DNA from: Latrodectus hesperus
Lineage: Eukaryota > Arthropoda > Arachnida > Araneae > Theridiidae
Length of the DNA stretch: 64,000 nucleotides
Direction of reading: 5' to 3'
NCBI GenBank assembly: GCA_037975125.1
Contig: CM075856.1
Location: 7,139,078 to 7,203,077, forward strand
The translations under genes were made by a program, and so were the position numbers. Below the pieces are notes generated by a model. That model was not told the origin of the DNA, ran no database searches, and saw only the letters and a program-made list of their open reading frames with translations. Shown piece by piece: positions 23,991 to 38,079 of the stretch (positions are counted from its first letter, which is position 1; the number at the start of each line of letters is the position of its first letter).

Positions 23991-26900
23991 TATTTTAATT
24001 TTTATGTCTATGTTTTTATGCTCGTCAATACTTTAATTTATGTACTATGGTCTGTATATTTTCATGTTTTATATAAAATGTTTATTTACATAACTCATAG
24101 AGAAATGCATTAATATGTAAATATTAAGGCACCTAGCGGGAACTTTTTAATTTTTAAAATTATTTAAGAAAATATTGCCATTTTCAAAGATATTAAAAAG
24201 TAAAAACTTGTATCGTATATCTTAACTGAGTACAGCTTGTTTTTAGCAGAGTTTATAATTTCTATTAAATATTAAGTTTTGAATAAATAGATAATTATAA
24301 AATCAAAATTTCAAAAGTAATATTAAGATCTTATAAGACAATTGAAAAGTAAAGTTGGTATATTTTTTTCTATTTAAATACACTAACTATTTATCCATTA
24401 AATACCACAATTTATGAAAGAAAGAGGCTGCTCCAGTCTGAGTGTCACTCCTGAGTAAAATAGCTTAAAAATTGTAAATTGCATAAAAATGTCACATTAA
24501 GTGAAATTGCAAATGATTTCGCCTTGAACAATCAGTTAGTAAAATTTTGATTCATAACTAATGTAAATGGCTTATAACTTCAAAATGTATGTGTGGAAAA
24601 ACAGTTAAAATATAAGTTATAAGAAAAAAATGTTGAAAATAATACACTTACATGTGTGTTATAAAATATATATTTCCATTAATCCACGAAAGTAAATCTG
24701 TATGAATAATACTCATTCTATGTTATGCAGAATGCTGTAGTAAAAAATATTAAATTGAAAAAAAGAAACAGCAAAAATACTACAGATAATGAAAATAGCT
24801 ATAGTAAATTATACGTCATGTGAAGAATTCACAATCTAATTATTCAACATCCAAATTTAAAAGATTGAACAAATCCTGATCCAAATTCGAATCAAGTTGT
24901 CGAATGCATATTTCTGTTACGTAATTTCGATATTTGAGGATGATATTTCAAAATCTTTATATTCTGATAGCACTTACTTCCACCTATTTTGTAAAATACA
25001 TTACAGTATTTTTATCTTTATAAGTTTGCATAAACATCACACCAGTAGAGATACCGTATACTAGAAATTTATATTTTAAATAAATAAAATCCACGGTATT
25101 ATTTATTAATTTTTAAATAAGGAACATTTTCTTTTTTTTTATTTATAGGATTATCTCCTTATGACAGTGATAAATTGCATCACAGGGATCCAGCTGAAGA
25201 AAAATTAAGAAAATTCTGATCCAGTAAGCTTAAAATCCAGAGATATAAGGGCAACAATTAAAGTAAGTATATAGAAAAATACTTACTGTCAACAAGCACA
25301 ATTATGTAGAAAATACCCACTATTTCATAATTTATGTCAAATGAAATCCATAATAAACCCAGCTGTAGAAACCAATAAATGTGATAATATTAATCAAATA
25401 ATTCTATTTGGCTAATAGCACAATCAGCTCTTCTCTAAAGTATAGGGGAATCATTTTATGTGAAATTGAGAATCCGAAGAGAGGCACATTTCAAAATGTG
25501 TGAGGCTCCTATTAGTACAAAAATGCTTAGAGCCATCATTTATAATAATGTAAAGCAAGCGTAATCTTTCACTGAGCCCCTCATCACTCAAATGAATGCA
25601 TTTATTATAATAAATCTCAAGATTAACGATTTGGCTCAAATCATTTCTATATATAAGTAGCAAGCAAGTCAGCTTTAAATTATTAAGAAAATCAGCTTTA
25701 AATTTGTAAATATATATTTTTCGGTAATATTACTTTCTGATTCCCGCCTTTTATACAATCTGAATGGTTCACATTTTTTTTTCTTTTGGTATATGAATCA
25801 ACAAAACTTGTAAAAACTCACCGATAATTTTTTTTTCATACCTTCTCAGTAAAATTTCGATTAACAACATCTATTTCATAATTCCTAGGAGAAATATTAC
25901 TGTTTTAAGGACTTTCTTGTACTTACATTTATTTATATATTATTATAAAATTAAATAATTTCACATTTTTCGGAAAATCTAATTAAGGCATTTCTTAAAG
26001 TTTTTTGAAATTCTTCTTTACTTATTCTTCTTACAACAAATAACTGGTTAAGAAATTCTTATATGTGTGCTTTATTATCTTTTCATAATTCCATAAATTT
26101 TTACAGTATTGAATATATCGATAGATTAAAATAAAATAAATCAAGACACTATAATAGAGAAAGTATTTTGATGATTTCTATTTATTGCCGCGCTCTAGAC
26201 TGTTTATCCAAATAACCTCTTCATTTATTTAAATATTTCATGGCATGAATATAAAACACTTTTTTATGCTATCTTCCGCACTCATTTGCATGCAGATCGC
26301 TTCTCACTACTAAATTTATCAATGAAAGCGGAATACATTTCCGAGTCTGTGTTTATGTCTGCTGAAACCGTTACGATTTACTATGCAATGTTTTGTTTGA
26401 CTTCCTTAATCACTGTTGAAGACACGTGACGATATGCATAACCAGTTTCAATGTGAATACATAATGTATTCCTCTCTTTAAGGAAATCACTTTCTGTCAT
26501 GCATTCTAAGTTCATTGATGTTTAACCTTCAGTAAAAGCTATTAATAATGTCAAATTTTTACAATGAATAATTTTGATTAATTGCTTTATTATTAGTATT
26601 ATTTTTTGGCCGTATTATCCATATTTTTTATAATGAAAACTGTTTAGTAATTTTATTTACAAAGATAAAATAAATAATATTATTAAATTACGTGTCTTAT
26701 GTATATTGAATTATTTAAATGCACATGGAAAAAAAGATTTTAAGGTGTACGTATTGCACATTTTGTGCTTATGTGCTTCGTAAGAAACAATGAAGTTTCT
26801 TTAAAAGACGAATATTTTTGGTGTAAATATGATTCCTTAAAGTATGAATCAAACGCAAATTTCCTTTGAGTAAAAGGAATAAAAAACAAAACTATAAGCA

Positions 26901-27740
26901 TTTAAATAATTTATTTAAAAAAAGTCCTACAAGTTTTTTGAAATTGCTGGAAAATGATTAAATATTAATGTGAAATTATTAAACTATAATTCAATGTGAT
27001 TAAAATATGAATGGAAATGATTATATGATATATGTATAGCAATCGTGTTCGTTTCTGTATAAACACATAAAATGCATTCTGTTTTTCTATTGCTAGCCTT
27101 AACTTTGTACATGAAAATTAAGCTTTTACTGCAGTTTTGTTAGTATACCCTATTTTTAGTTTCAGTTTTATCTTATTGCAGGTCTAAGCCATAATCAGGA
27201 CTGTCTCAATTATTTTGGAATATCAATTTTCTATGTTAGTTTTTTTATTGAAATACATTATTGTACTCTTCTTTTAATTAATATTAAAATGTATTTGATA
27301 AGATTATTTAAATTCTTTTCTTGATAATTAAAATCATCCTATCATATTCTGATTCATATGCTAATTTTTAAAATGAATGTTTTTTTGTAATAATTGATAT
27401 TTGGAAAATTGTTTAATTTATTTTAAAACAATATATATTTGGAATAAAAATGAATTTTTAAAAATTTTTCAATTTAACTTGTTGAATAAGTTACTAATTT
27501 TATTTTTTCTTAATTACTCTCAAATTGGTCTTGATCAAATAATACTCTATGCAATGATAATTATCTAGGTGCACAATTGTACTTTTTATGTTAACAAATG
27601 CAAATACATTTGTAAAATTATAACTTATCACTTAAAATAATATAAAATATAAATTAATTTATAATTTTAGCTTTTTTAATCTAAGTTAAGAGCTTGTGAT
27701 ATATACTTACATTTTTGAATTTCTTATTTTTAAAATTAAT
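23991..27740. other. Long AT-rich stretch, no gene recognised
   Basis: About 3.7 kb upstream of the Gag-like ORF. A 70-codon minus-strand frame at 25451-25663 is not recognised. I see no LTR upstream of 27.7 kb and no primer-binding site. A possible splice acceptor, ataattttag, ends at about 27670. Confidence 0.45.
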
Positions 27741-28448
27741 ATGGCTATTTTTTTACCCATATTTTGGGAAGATAATCCCGAAAAATGGTTTGTGTACATC
27801 GAATCTGTTTTTTCTCTCTGTAGAATAACAGATCCTAATATACAATATCAAATGTTGATAGTTGCTTTAAGCAAACATACTCTTTATCAAATACCAACAC
27901 ACGTCCTTTCATCTGAAGTTGAAAATAAATATCAAAAATTAAAATATTTTTTAATATTAAAGCACCTAACAGAAATTTTAAAGTTAAAAGAGGATGTTGT
28001 GCAAAAACATCTCATGTATGCTGCGCGGCGTACATCATATATTTTAATGAAATTCAATAGCGCTTATTCTAGTAACAACATAGTAATGATGAATGCTCTT
28101 TTAAAAAAATTTTTCCCCATATCATTTTATGAATTTATTTATTTGTTAAGGGAAAAAACAAGTTATGATCCAAATTTCTTATTGGCTTTAAGAAATTACT
28201 CCCCACATTTATACGAGGATTTTGTTAGAAATCACATGTTGAAAATTGACATGTTAAGGAATGAGATAAATACCATTAAGACAAAAGTCAGGTACTTATC
28301 GAGTAAAATTCCTTTATATATAAGACAATCCTCAAATTTAGAGGGAAAGAATAAGTACTCACTTTTTAAAATGTGTTGGTACCACACTCGGTTTGGTACC
28401 AAAGCTAAAAAATGTAACGAAACTTGTTTTTTCTCGCTTAAATTATAG
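27741..28448 (+). CDS. Intact Gag-like protein of arthropod Ty3-type retroelements, no pol
   Basis: A 235-codon ORF from ATG 27741 to TAG 28446. The frame is open upstream to 27696, but only through a GTG, so I take the ATG. Residues 8-24 (FWEDNPEKWFVYIESVF) match the N-terminal pattern of Gag proteins of arthropod Ty3/gypsy-like elements (the family I know as DUF7041), where the usual opening is FW-x-DxPExWF-x-QxExxF. The middle aligns in order with the rest of that family. The C-terminus keeps the family's zinc-knuckle-like motif, CWYHTRFGTKAKKCNETC (C212, H215, C225, C229). In transposons Gag assembles the particle and binds RNA. Here no protease, reverse transcriptase or integrase follows and no LTRs are seen. 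Codon use is as AT-rich as the flanks. Only eight residues precede the FWEDNPE motif, fewer than usual, so an upstream exon is possible. Alternatives: a host-domesticated Gag gene or a decaying remnant that happens to be open. Confidence 0.8.
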   Translation: MAIFLPIFWEDNPEKWFVYIESVFSLCRITDPNIQYQMLIVALSKHTLYQIPTHVLSSEVENKYQKLKYFLILKHLTEILKLKEDVVQKHLMYAARRTSYILMKFNSAYSSNNIVMMNALLKKFFPISFYEFIYLLREKTSYDPNFLLALRNYSPHLYEDFVRNHMLKIDMLRNEINTIKTKVRYLSSKIPLYIRQSSNLEGKNKYSLFKMCWYHTRFGTKAKKCNETCFFSLKL

Positions 28449-28464
28449 ATACTTTGAATTTTAT

Positions 28465-28470
28465 AATAAA
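28465..28470 (+). promoter_or_regulatory. Candidate polyadenylation signal
   Basis: aataaa lies 17 bases after the stop codon of the Gag-like ORF. Another is at 28721-28726. In DNA this AT-rich the hexamer is common by chance. Confidence 0.3.
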
Positions 28471-29160
28471 GATAAAAAAATTATAGACTTTGGTTTAAAA
28501 AAAAACTAGCAAAATGTTAAAAACTATTGTTTTATTTTATATAAATATTGTAAATAAAAAATTCTGTATATTGTAAATAAAAAATTGTGTGTTATTGTAA
28601 TTTATGTAAAATGTAATGTTATGTCAATTGTGTATTATGTATGCATGTTGCATATTGTATTTTTACATTCCATTAATATTGTAATTTAAGTATACAATCT
28701 TATATTGAGATGAACAATTCAATAAAAAATATTTTAAGTTTTCATGCCTTTTATTGTTTAATTACTTACATTGGTTTATATACTAAATAAGGTTTTTAAC
28801 GTATTCATCTTAGTTTTCTGAATTTCACTCATATAATTTATATCATTAATCTAATAAATATCATTTTTTATGTTAAAATATTAAATATTGTATTTGAGTT
28901 TTATTCTCAAAAGTTATCTTGCGTATAATTTTATATTTCTTAAATAGTGATAAATTAAGATAACTGATTGATAAATTAATTCTGTAATTTAAAATACTTG
29001 ATTTTCAATTGCTTTTACTTCCAATAAAGTAATCCTGTAAAAAAAAACTATTTTTATCATAATTTATGAAATATTTTAAGACCAAAAACTTTTTCATACA
29101 TTTAAGCGCATAATTGTATTTGATGTGTTTAATCTTCATTATATTATATCCTTGTATGAA
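28471..29160. other. AT-rich DNA between the Gag-like ORF and a tandem array
   Basis: Contains a short direct repeat of about 25 bp (tgtaaataaaaaatt, 28550-28590). No pol-like frame is found in any reading frame. The 81-codon minus-strand frame at 29005 is probably noise and overlaps the first array unit. Confidence 0.5.
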
Positions 29161-29626
29161 ATATCCATGTTTTGTAATCTTGCTATTTAAGTTTTGTTTC
29201 AAATATTTAAAGAGCAAGAGTACAAAAAGTATATTTATTTTATTTATCAATATTTAACTGGATAAAATTGGTAAGTAAATATTCTTCTCAAAATTTATTT
29301 TAAACACTTACCTAAATATTAATTGTTTAAGCATTATAAATTAATATCTACATACATATGTTATGATATATGTAGATTTTAATTACATACATTATAACAC
29401 GTGTATATCAACTCATTCACTGTAAGAAATATCCATGATTTGTACTCTTGCTACTTAAGTTTTATTTCAAGTATTTAAACGGCAAAAGTATAAAGAGTAT
29501 GCTTATTTTATCTACCAACATTTAACTGCATAAAATTGGTGAGTAAATATTTTTCTCAAAATTTCTGTAATAGCCTTACCTAAATATTAATTGCTTAAAT
29601 ATTTTTAATTAATACTTACATACACA

Positions 29627-29667
29627 TGTTATGATATATGTAGATATTAATTACATATATCATAACA
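29627..29667. repeat. Palindrome in array unit 2
   Basis: Arms 29627-29642 and 29652-29667 (tgttatgatatatgta and its reverse complement) are perfect over 16 bp, with a 9-base loop. Confidence 0.85.
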
Positions 29668-29873
29668 CACACACACTATATATATATATATATATATCAA
29701 TTGATTCATTATAAGAAATATCCATGATTTGTAATCTTCCTACTTAAGTTTTGTTTCAAATATTTAAGTAACAAGAGTACAAAAAGTGTGTTTATTTCAT
29801 TTATCGACATGTAAATGGATAAAATTGGTAAGTAAATATTAGCTGCTTATATGCAATTAATCAATATCGGCAT

Positions 29874-29924
29874 ATATCTGTTATGATATATGTAGATATT
29901 AGTTACATATATCATAACAGATAT
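29874..29924. repeat. Palindrome in array unit 3
   Basis: Arms 29874-29894 and 29904-29924 are perfect reverse complements over 21 bp, with loop gatattagt. This is the longest and cleanest palindrome of the array. Confidence 0.87.
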
Positions 29925-30141
29925 GTATATCAACTGATTCACTGTAAGAAATATCCATGTTTTGTACTTTTGCTACTTAAGTTTTTTTTTTTCAAATATT
30001 TAAACAGCAAAAGGACATAAGATAAGTTTATTTCATTTATCAGCATCTAACTGGTTATAGCTGGTAAGTAAATATTTTCCTCAAAAGCTTTTAAAACACT
30101 AACCTAAATACTGATTTTATTTAAATATCATTAATTAATAT

Positions 30142-31770
<1,629 letters not shown>

Positions 31771-32917
31771 AAAAATGTGTATTTTAAAAATAAGCTCCGT
31801 TTTTCTCATCACCAGGCTATATGTTTTTCATAATCTAATTTACTAGGATAGTCATGGGCTGAATATGTTAATGCAAATCATCACACTAAAGAGCATTTAA
31901 GAAAAGGTAAGTTCATTAATATTAAGAATTTTCCTTGAAAAAATTGTGCATTTTAAAAATAAACACTGTTTTGCTCATGGGCATCGGGTATGTTTCTCAT
32001 AATACAACTTACTCTAGAATGGACATGAGTAGAATATGTTTATGCAAATCAACAGATTGAAACACTTATAAGAAAAGGTATGCGAGTATATTTAGCAGAG
32101 CTTTTATTTGTAAATTGATATTTGTTAGGTGAACGTTTTTTGAAATATAATTATTAATTTAATGTTAATGAAAATATTATAACTTTAATTGAAAGCTTGA
32201 GGATTTATATAAAATAAACAAATTCTATTCTGTGTATATATTTCAGTGAAGTTATTATTTATAATTTATGTTAAGTATATTAACATATTATGTGTAACGT
32301 ATTTTAGGAACTAATAACCAGTCATTATTATCTAATAATTCAACTATATGTAATTTGTATTTTAAAAATAATCATTCGTTTTACTTATGACTTTTGTGTA
32401 TGTTTTTCACTATATAAACATGCACAAAACTGATCGAGACATGAGTAAAATATGTTTACACAAATCTTCATATGAAAACACCTGGAAAAAACGTAAGCTT
32501 ATAAAACGTTAATTAGTTTAATTTTATTGAGTGTTTCACTTTTATAATAAATTATTTGTGTAGTGAAGACTTCTTCGAAATATGACATAATTATTAATTT
32601 AACATCAAAGAAAACGTTAATTGTAATTTTAGTTGAGAAACTTGGATTTATTTTAAAAATAAAAATGCTTTGGTTATGAATTTCATTGAAAGACATTTCG
32701 TCATAAGTATTTCCAATGTTTAAGTACTCGAAAAATTCACATAATTATTAACCACTGTAATTTAATAATTCAACTGTACATCTTTTATATTTTAAAACTA
32801 AACACTTGTTTTGTGCCCATGAACATTACGTTTGTTTTTCATTATATAGCTTGCATGAGTAAAATATATACACAAATCATCAGACTGAAACATCAGAATC
32901 AAAAAGGGTAAGCGTGT
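31771..32917. repeat. Four spaced copies of a ~145-bp repeat
   Basis: Related blocks lie at about 31771-31908, 31940-32083, 32347-32500 and 32773-32917. Each has a ttttaaaaataa-like start, then gtatgtttttca, then a gagtaaaatatg-like stretch, and ends in a gtaag- or gtatg-type sequence after an A-rich run. Copies are clearly diverged from one another, so the array is old. No known family was recognised. Confidence 0.7.
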
Positions 32918-33036
32918 ATAATACATGTTAGTTTAATTTTATATTTCTGAATGCTTCATATTTATAATTAAATATTTATTTGGTAAGAATATTTTATAAG
33001 TATGACGCAATTATTAATCGAATAATATCGTTAATT

Positions 33037-33195
33037 GCCGACCGATGGCTGAGCAGTTAGCGACCCCATTTTTCGAAGCAGTAGGTCCCGAGTTCGAATC
33101 CTCGTATGGACAGAGATATTCCTTACTCTGTGTGTGTTTCGCTACCCGTTCACTTCCGGGCAAAAATGACAAGCCCACTGGGTGCCCAATCAACT
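33037..33195 (+). mobile_element. SINE, family D, truncated copy
   Basis: Starts gccgaccgatggctgagcag, matching the head at 12156. B box gagttcgaatcct is present. The body has diverged and stops early, in ctgggtgcccaatcaac. Confidence 0.75.
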
Positions 33196-35689
33196 TAAGC
33201 AATTTTTTATAATTACTGAGAATTTAATGGGATACTTTAAAATGTTATAAGAAATTACTCCTTTTAAAAATAATTATTATTTTACATGTTATGATTTTAT
33301 TTAAAGCATATATTTTCACCCCGTGATTGGTGAAAATTGCAAGAATTTGCTTACTTTTGAAGTTAAATATAAAGATTTTTTCACTACATTTTATCAACAT
33401 TAATTTCTCTTCTGATATGTAATTAATCTTAATTATAATGTTACTTAAAAATGTAAATAACTTACCAAATGAAATTATCAGCACCGAAGATATTATTGGT
33501 AACCAAGTGATAGAAATAGACAGCTATTTGTCAAAACTTTAAACAAACTTACTATTTCAGTCATTTGGTACTCCAATGTGCTTCTTGTTCTCTAGAACAT
33601 AACTTTAATTAATGAATTTTAATTTCAAATTGTTAAATTCTAAAATTCTCCTTTACAATTTGGTAATATGTCCTACTACAATTAAAGATAATGACTATTC
33701 ATTTTTTAAAATGGGAAAATATAACTACCAGTTGACAAATAAAATAAAATTTCATCCGTTACAGCCAACTAGAGAAATCTTGAAATTCTACTTAGTAGAA
33801 TTGAAAAAAAAATTAATTCTATTTTGTATTATTTTTGGATATTACATTACACACAAAAATGGTAAAATTTATCAATACTTTTTAAAATTTACCGAAATTT
33901 TTTGTAAGAAAAGTATTTCTTACTAACTATTCTTTTATGACCGCTGTAACAATCTTAGAAGATTTAACTAAATCCTATTTTTATTTCGATATACATTTTT
34001 TTTAAAAAAAAATATGAAGGAATAATACAGGATTATTTATTAGTTACAAACATTAGTGGATCAACATTCATTTTTCTCCTCTTTAAACTAGAATAGATTT
34101 TTTCAAAAGATTGACGGTTTTCAATCTATATTATACTTTATAATTACAAATAAAGGGTTAATTTCTGTGACCAGTTATTCTTTTGGAGTATTTAACGCTC
34201 CGCGATCGGCTCAGATTTTATACTCTCCGGTCCTGAAATACAAGGCGATTTTTCTACATTTTCTTTATCTACATTTCATCATCAGTTGTTTTAAAAGATT
34301 ACAAGAATTTTAATAGCTTTTAAGTTTTTAAAAACATAATAAAAGCGCCTATTTCAGCAATCAGGGTTTATAAATTAAAAACTTCATGCGATATTTTTAT
34401 TTTCATAAGAACATAATTTTTAAAGATTTTTTCTCAAAGAATGTTACAAAACTTCCCACATATAACGCTCCTCACAATCGTCAAATCCATATCTTTCATA
34501 AATGCTTATGCTGCGAACGACAAAAAAAAAAATCATACAAGCTTACAAATACGCGGGAATAAAAATCAAACTGGAGAAAAAAATTCCTGAACACTCTAGT
34601 TTATTTTTATTATTATTATTATTATTTTTTTATCTAACGGAGAAATTGTGGGATTAGTCATCAGTATTGAAATATGGGGAAAAATTCTTCATCCGTGATT
34701 CTCACGTGACCCGCATTCAAGAATGAAATTGATACTCCGCTCAAATCGTAGGAACCGTACCTCGAGTCTTATTATTATTTTTTTTAATTTTGCATAAATA
34801 ATCGTTGTAAAATGAGCATAATACCATGATACCAAAGTTCTTACGTTACTATTGCATATTGGAAAATTTTATCGATCTAAAGGTATTTTTTATAAAATTC
34901 TAAAGATAAACTTTTATTATAGAATTTATTTTCTATTTTATCTTACTCTAGAAATATACTGACAAAGAAATATGTTTTTAAAACACAAAAACAGCAAAAA
35001 GATGCTGAATAATTAAGTCTTGTTATTAAAAAGACGTTAATGCTTATGATATATTGAAAAAATTTCATTCTATTTAATATACTCTATTACTGTCTATACT
35101 CTCTCTCTCTTTATAGATATATCTATCTGTAATACTATATATACTATCTCTCTCTATTTAATATAATACTTTTTATTCTATTTAATATACTGTATTTTCA
35201 TTTTTTGGAATTTTTTTTTACTTACTTTACTGCATACACTTCCAATTGCTTATTCTTGTTTATCGAAATCACTAAGTATAATAGCGTAATAGGGTATTTT
35301 AGTCGGGTAACGAGATCGGCAAAAGCAACCAGCAGAAAGAAATTAAATGATATGAAATGAAACGTATATAGATTCTCTTTTAAGACTGAATGTCTTTAGC
35401 AAAGTCAAGAATTGAAACCCAAAATCTTATGGACCAAAAAATACTTATTTACGAGGCTACTAAGTGCCTCATTTAAATATAATTTCTATTATGTTAAATA
35501 TTCGCATAACATTTTTTGATATTATGCGAATTGCATAAAAGCATTACTTTAAGCTAAACCATGAAAGCATTATAAAGTGAATTATACGTCACAAATCATT
35601 AAATAATTACAAAATTAATTATGAGTCACAAATTGAAATATAAATTATTTTAAGCTTGTCGTTTTAATAGCATCTTAGATCTTTTGATT
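33196..35689. other. AT-rich DNA, unassigned
   Basis: Holds a 104-codon ATG frame (33612-33926) whose Lys/Phe/Ile/Tyr/Asn-rich product fits composition noise, a short (tta)n run at about 34600-34620, and (ct)n patches at 35100-35160. GC-richer bits at 34190-34230 and 34690-34770 are unassigned. A degenerate tRNA-like stretch may lie on the minus strand at 35404-35470. A 10-bp-arm inverted repeat (attcgcataa) sits at 35500-35531. Confidence 0.4.
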
Positions 35690-37560
35690 TTTTAGAATAA
35701 CTGCTCATATTTTTAGAATTCTTTTACCTAGGACTAATTTAAATAAACTAACAAGAATGTCACATATAAAAAATCAACTATTTAACAGTATTAAATATTT
35801 TACACAATAGTTAGTAGAAAAATTAATAATTTACCTAATTTAATTCCCATATTCCATAGTTTTCAATTTTCAGTTACAGGGTGACAAATTTCTTCTCGTG
35901 TATGGCCAACCAATTACTCCAATCACATCGTTCCTGTTTTGATATTTAAAATAGGAATAAAGGATAGGAGTAACTGAAAGGTCACTTAAGTCTTTATTCT
36001 GTTTCTACAAATAAAAAAAATAAACACAACAGCAGAAATTAATCACAAAAGAAATTATACGTCATAAATCAAAACATCACATTTTTAGAATTATTACCTA
36101 GGACTAATTTAAATAAACTAATAAAAAAGAATATCATTTGTAAAAATCAATTGTTTCACAGTATTAAATAATTTACACAATGGTTAGTAGAAAAATTAAT
36201 AATTTACCTAATTTAATTCCCATATTCCAAGGTTTTCAATTTTCAGTTACAGTGACAAATTTCATCTCATGTATGGCCAACCAATTACGCCCATCACATC
36301 GTTCCTGTTTTGGATATTTAAAATAGGAATAAAGGATAGGAGTATCTGAAAGGTCACTTAAGTCTTTATTCTGTTTCTACAAATAAAAAAAATAAACACT
36401 ACAGCAGAAATTAATCACAAAAGAAATTATACGTCACAAATCAAAACATCACATTTTTAGAATTATTACCGAGGACTAATTTAAATAAACTAATAAAAAA
36501 GAATATCATTTATAAAAATCAACTGTATCACAGTATTAAATAATTTACACAATGGTTAGTAGAAAAATTAATAATTTACCTAATTTAATTCCCATATTCC
36601 ATAGTTTTCAATTTTCAGTTACAGTGACAAATTTCATCTCATGTATGGCCAACCAATTACGCCCATCACATCGTTCCTGTTTTGGATATTTAAAATAGGA
36701 ATAAAGGATAGGAGTAACTGAAAGGTCACTTAAGTCTTTATTCTGTTTCTACAAATATAAAAAATAAACACAACAGCAGAAATTAATCACAAAAGAAATT
36801 ATACGTCACAAATCAAAACATCACATTTTTAGAATTATTACCTAGGACTTATTTAAATAAACTAATGAAAAAGAATATCATTTATAAAAATCAACTGTTC
36901 ACAGTATTAAATAATTTACACAATGGTTAGTAGAAAAATTAATAATTTACCTAATTTAAAATTCATATTCTCCACAGTTTTCAATTTTCTCTTACATGGT
37001 GACAAATTTCTTCTCATGTATGGCCAACCAATTACGCCCATCACATCGTTCCTCTTTTGGATATTTAAAATAGGAATAATGGATAGGAGTAACTGAAAGG
37101 TCAGTTAAGTCTTTCTTCTGTTTCTACAAATATAAAAATAAACACAACAGCATAAATTATTAACAAAAGAAATTATACGTCACAAATCAAAACATTACAT
37201 TTTTAGAATTATTACCTAGGACTAATTTAAATAAACTAATAAGAATGTCACTTATAAAAATTAACTATATCACAGTATTAAATAATTTACACAATGGTTG
37301 ATTTTAATAATTTACCTAATTTAATTCACGTTTTTAATAGTTTTCAATTTTCCTTTACAGGATGACAAATCTTGTCTCATGTATGACCAACCAATTATTC
37401 CTTCCACATCATTCCTATTCTGTATATTTAAATAGAAATAAAGGACGGGAATAACCAATAGGTTAATTAAGTCTCCCTTCTGTTTCTAAAAATATAAGAA
37501 ATAAACATAACAGCATAAATTAATCACAAAAATAATTATACCTCACAAATTAAAGCATCA
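35690..37560. repeat. Tandem array, ~372-bp unit, five copies
   Basis: gttttcaattttc recurs at 35859, 36232, 36604, 36977 and 37340, giving periods of 373, 372, 373 and 363. The inner units are very similar. The last one is more diverged, and a partial unit precedes the first. Each unit carries atggccaaccaatta, taggaataaaggataggag and ttatacgtcacaaatcaaa. No coding frame spans a unit. It looks like a small satellite block. Confidence 0.92.
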
Positions 37561-38079
37561 ATTTAATTTAAATTTTTATGAAATATAGTTTTAGTATAAA
37601 CTTTTGCTAATTATATTTTCAACATTTTTTATTCAGTATTTGTATAAATAAAACAGATAGAAAATTTCTATTTATTCCTAACATTGAATTAATTATTTTT
37701 GGAATACATGAATACATTGTTGTACTTCAAAATATTCTGAACGAATTAGATATGCCTCAATAATCGGACATCTTCAAAATAATTAGATTTTTCATTTGAA
37801 AACAAAGCATAAATATTTATATATATATATTTATTACAAATTATTATACATTCATAAAAATATGTGAATAAAAGTACAAATAAAATTTCTCAAAAGAATT
37901 TTATATTTTATTCAATATATTATATTTTCATTTTGCATAATTTATATTATACAAAAGTGTAGAAAAATTATGTGTACAAATAGAATATATTCTGAATAAT
38001 TAAGTTTCCAATCTAGGTTAAATAAGTTTGTTACGTTACAATTTTAGGTATATTTTACAAGGAAAATTTTTAGTATATA
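37561..38079. other. AT-rich DNA, no gene seen
   Basis: Lies where the 3' part of the adjacent LINE would be expected, but I see no reverse transcriptase motifs here on the minus strand. Confidence 0.5.

Larger units (their letters stand above)
29161..30090. repeat. Four-unit tandem array with palindromes
   Basis: Units start with atatccatg at 29161, 29429, 29718 and 29951, so spacing varies (268, 289, 233 bases). Each unit has a 5' block (tgctacttaagttttgtttc) and then a block ending in ggtaagtaaatatt or a close variant. The first three units also contain a palindrome around ttatgatatatgta. The last unit runs into a (TA)n tract. Confidence 0.85.

Noticed and set aside
27696..27740. Upstream extension of the Gag-like ORF
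   Set aside because: It begins with GTG, which is not a normal start in animals, and the 15 extra residues look like AT-rich noise. The ATG at 27741 is preferred.
28449..29160. Pol region following the Gag-like ORF
   Set aside because: No protease, reverse transcriptase or integrase motif could be read in any frame before the tandem array begins.
33612..33926. 104-codon ATG frame
   Set aside because: Lys, Phe, Ile, Tyr and Asn make up most of it, as expected from AT-rich noise, and no motif or splice context supports it.
35690..37560. Regularly spaced repeats resembling a CRISPR array
   Set aside because: The whole 372-bp unit repeats with no unique spacers, in eukaryotic DNA. It is a tandem satellite.
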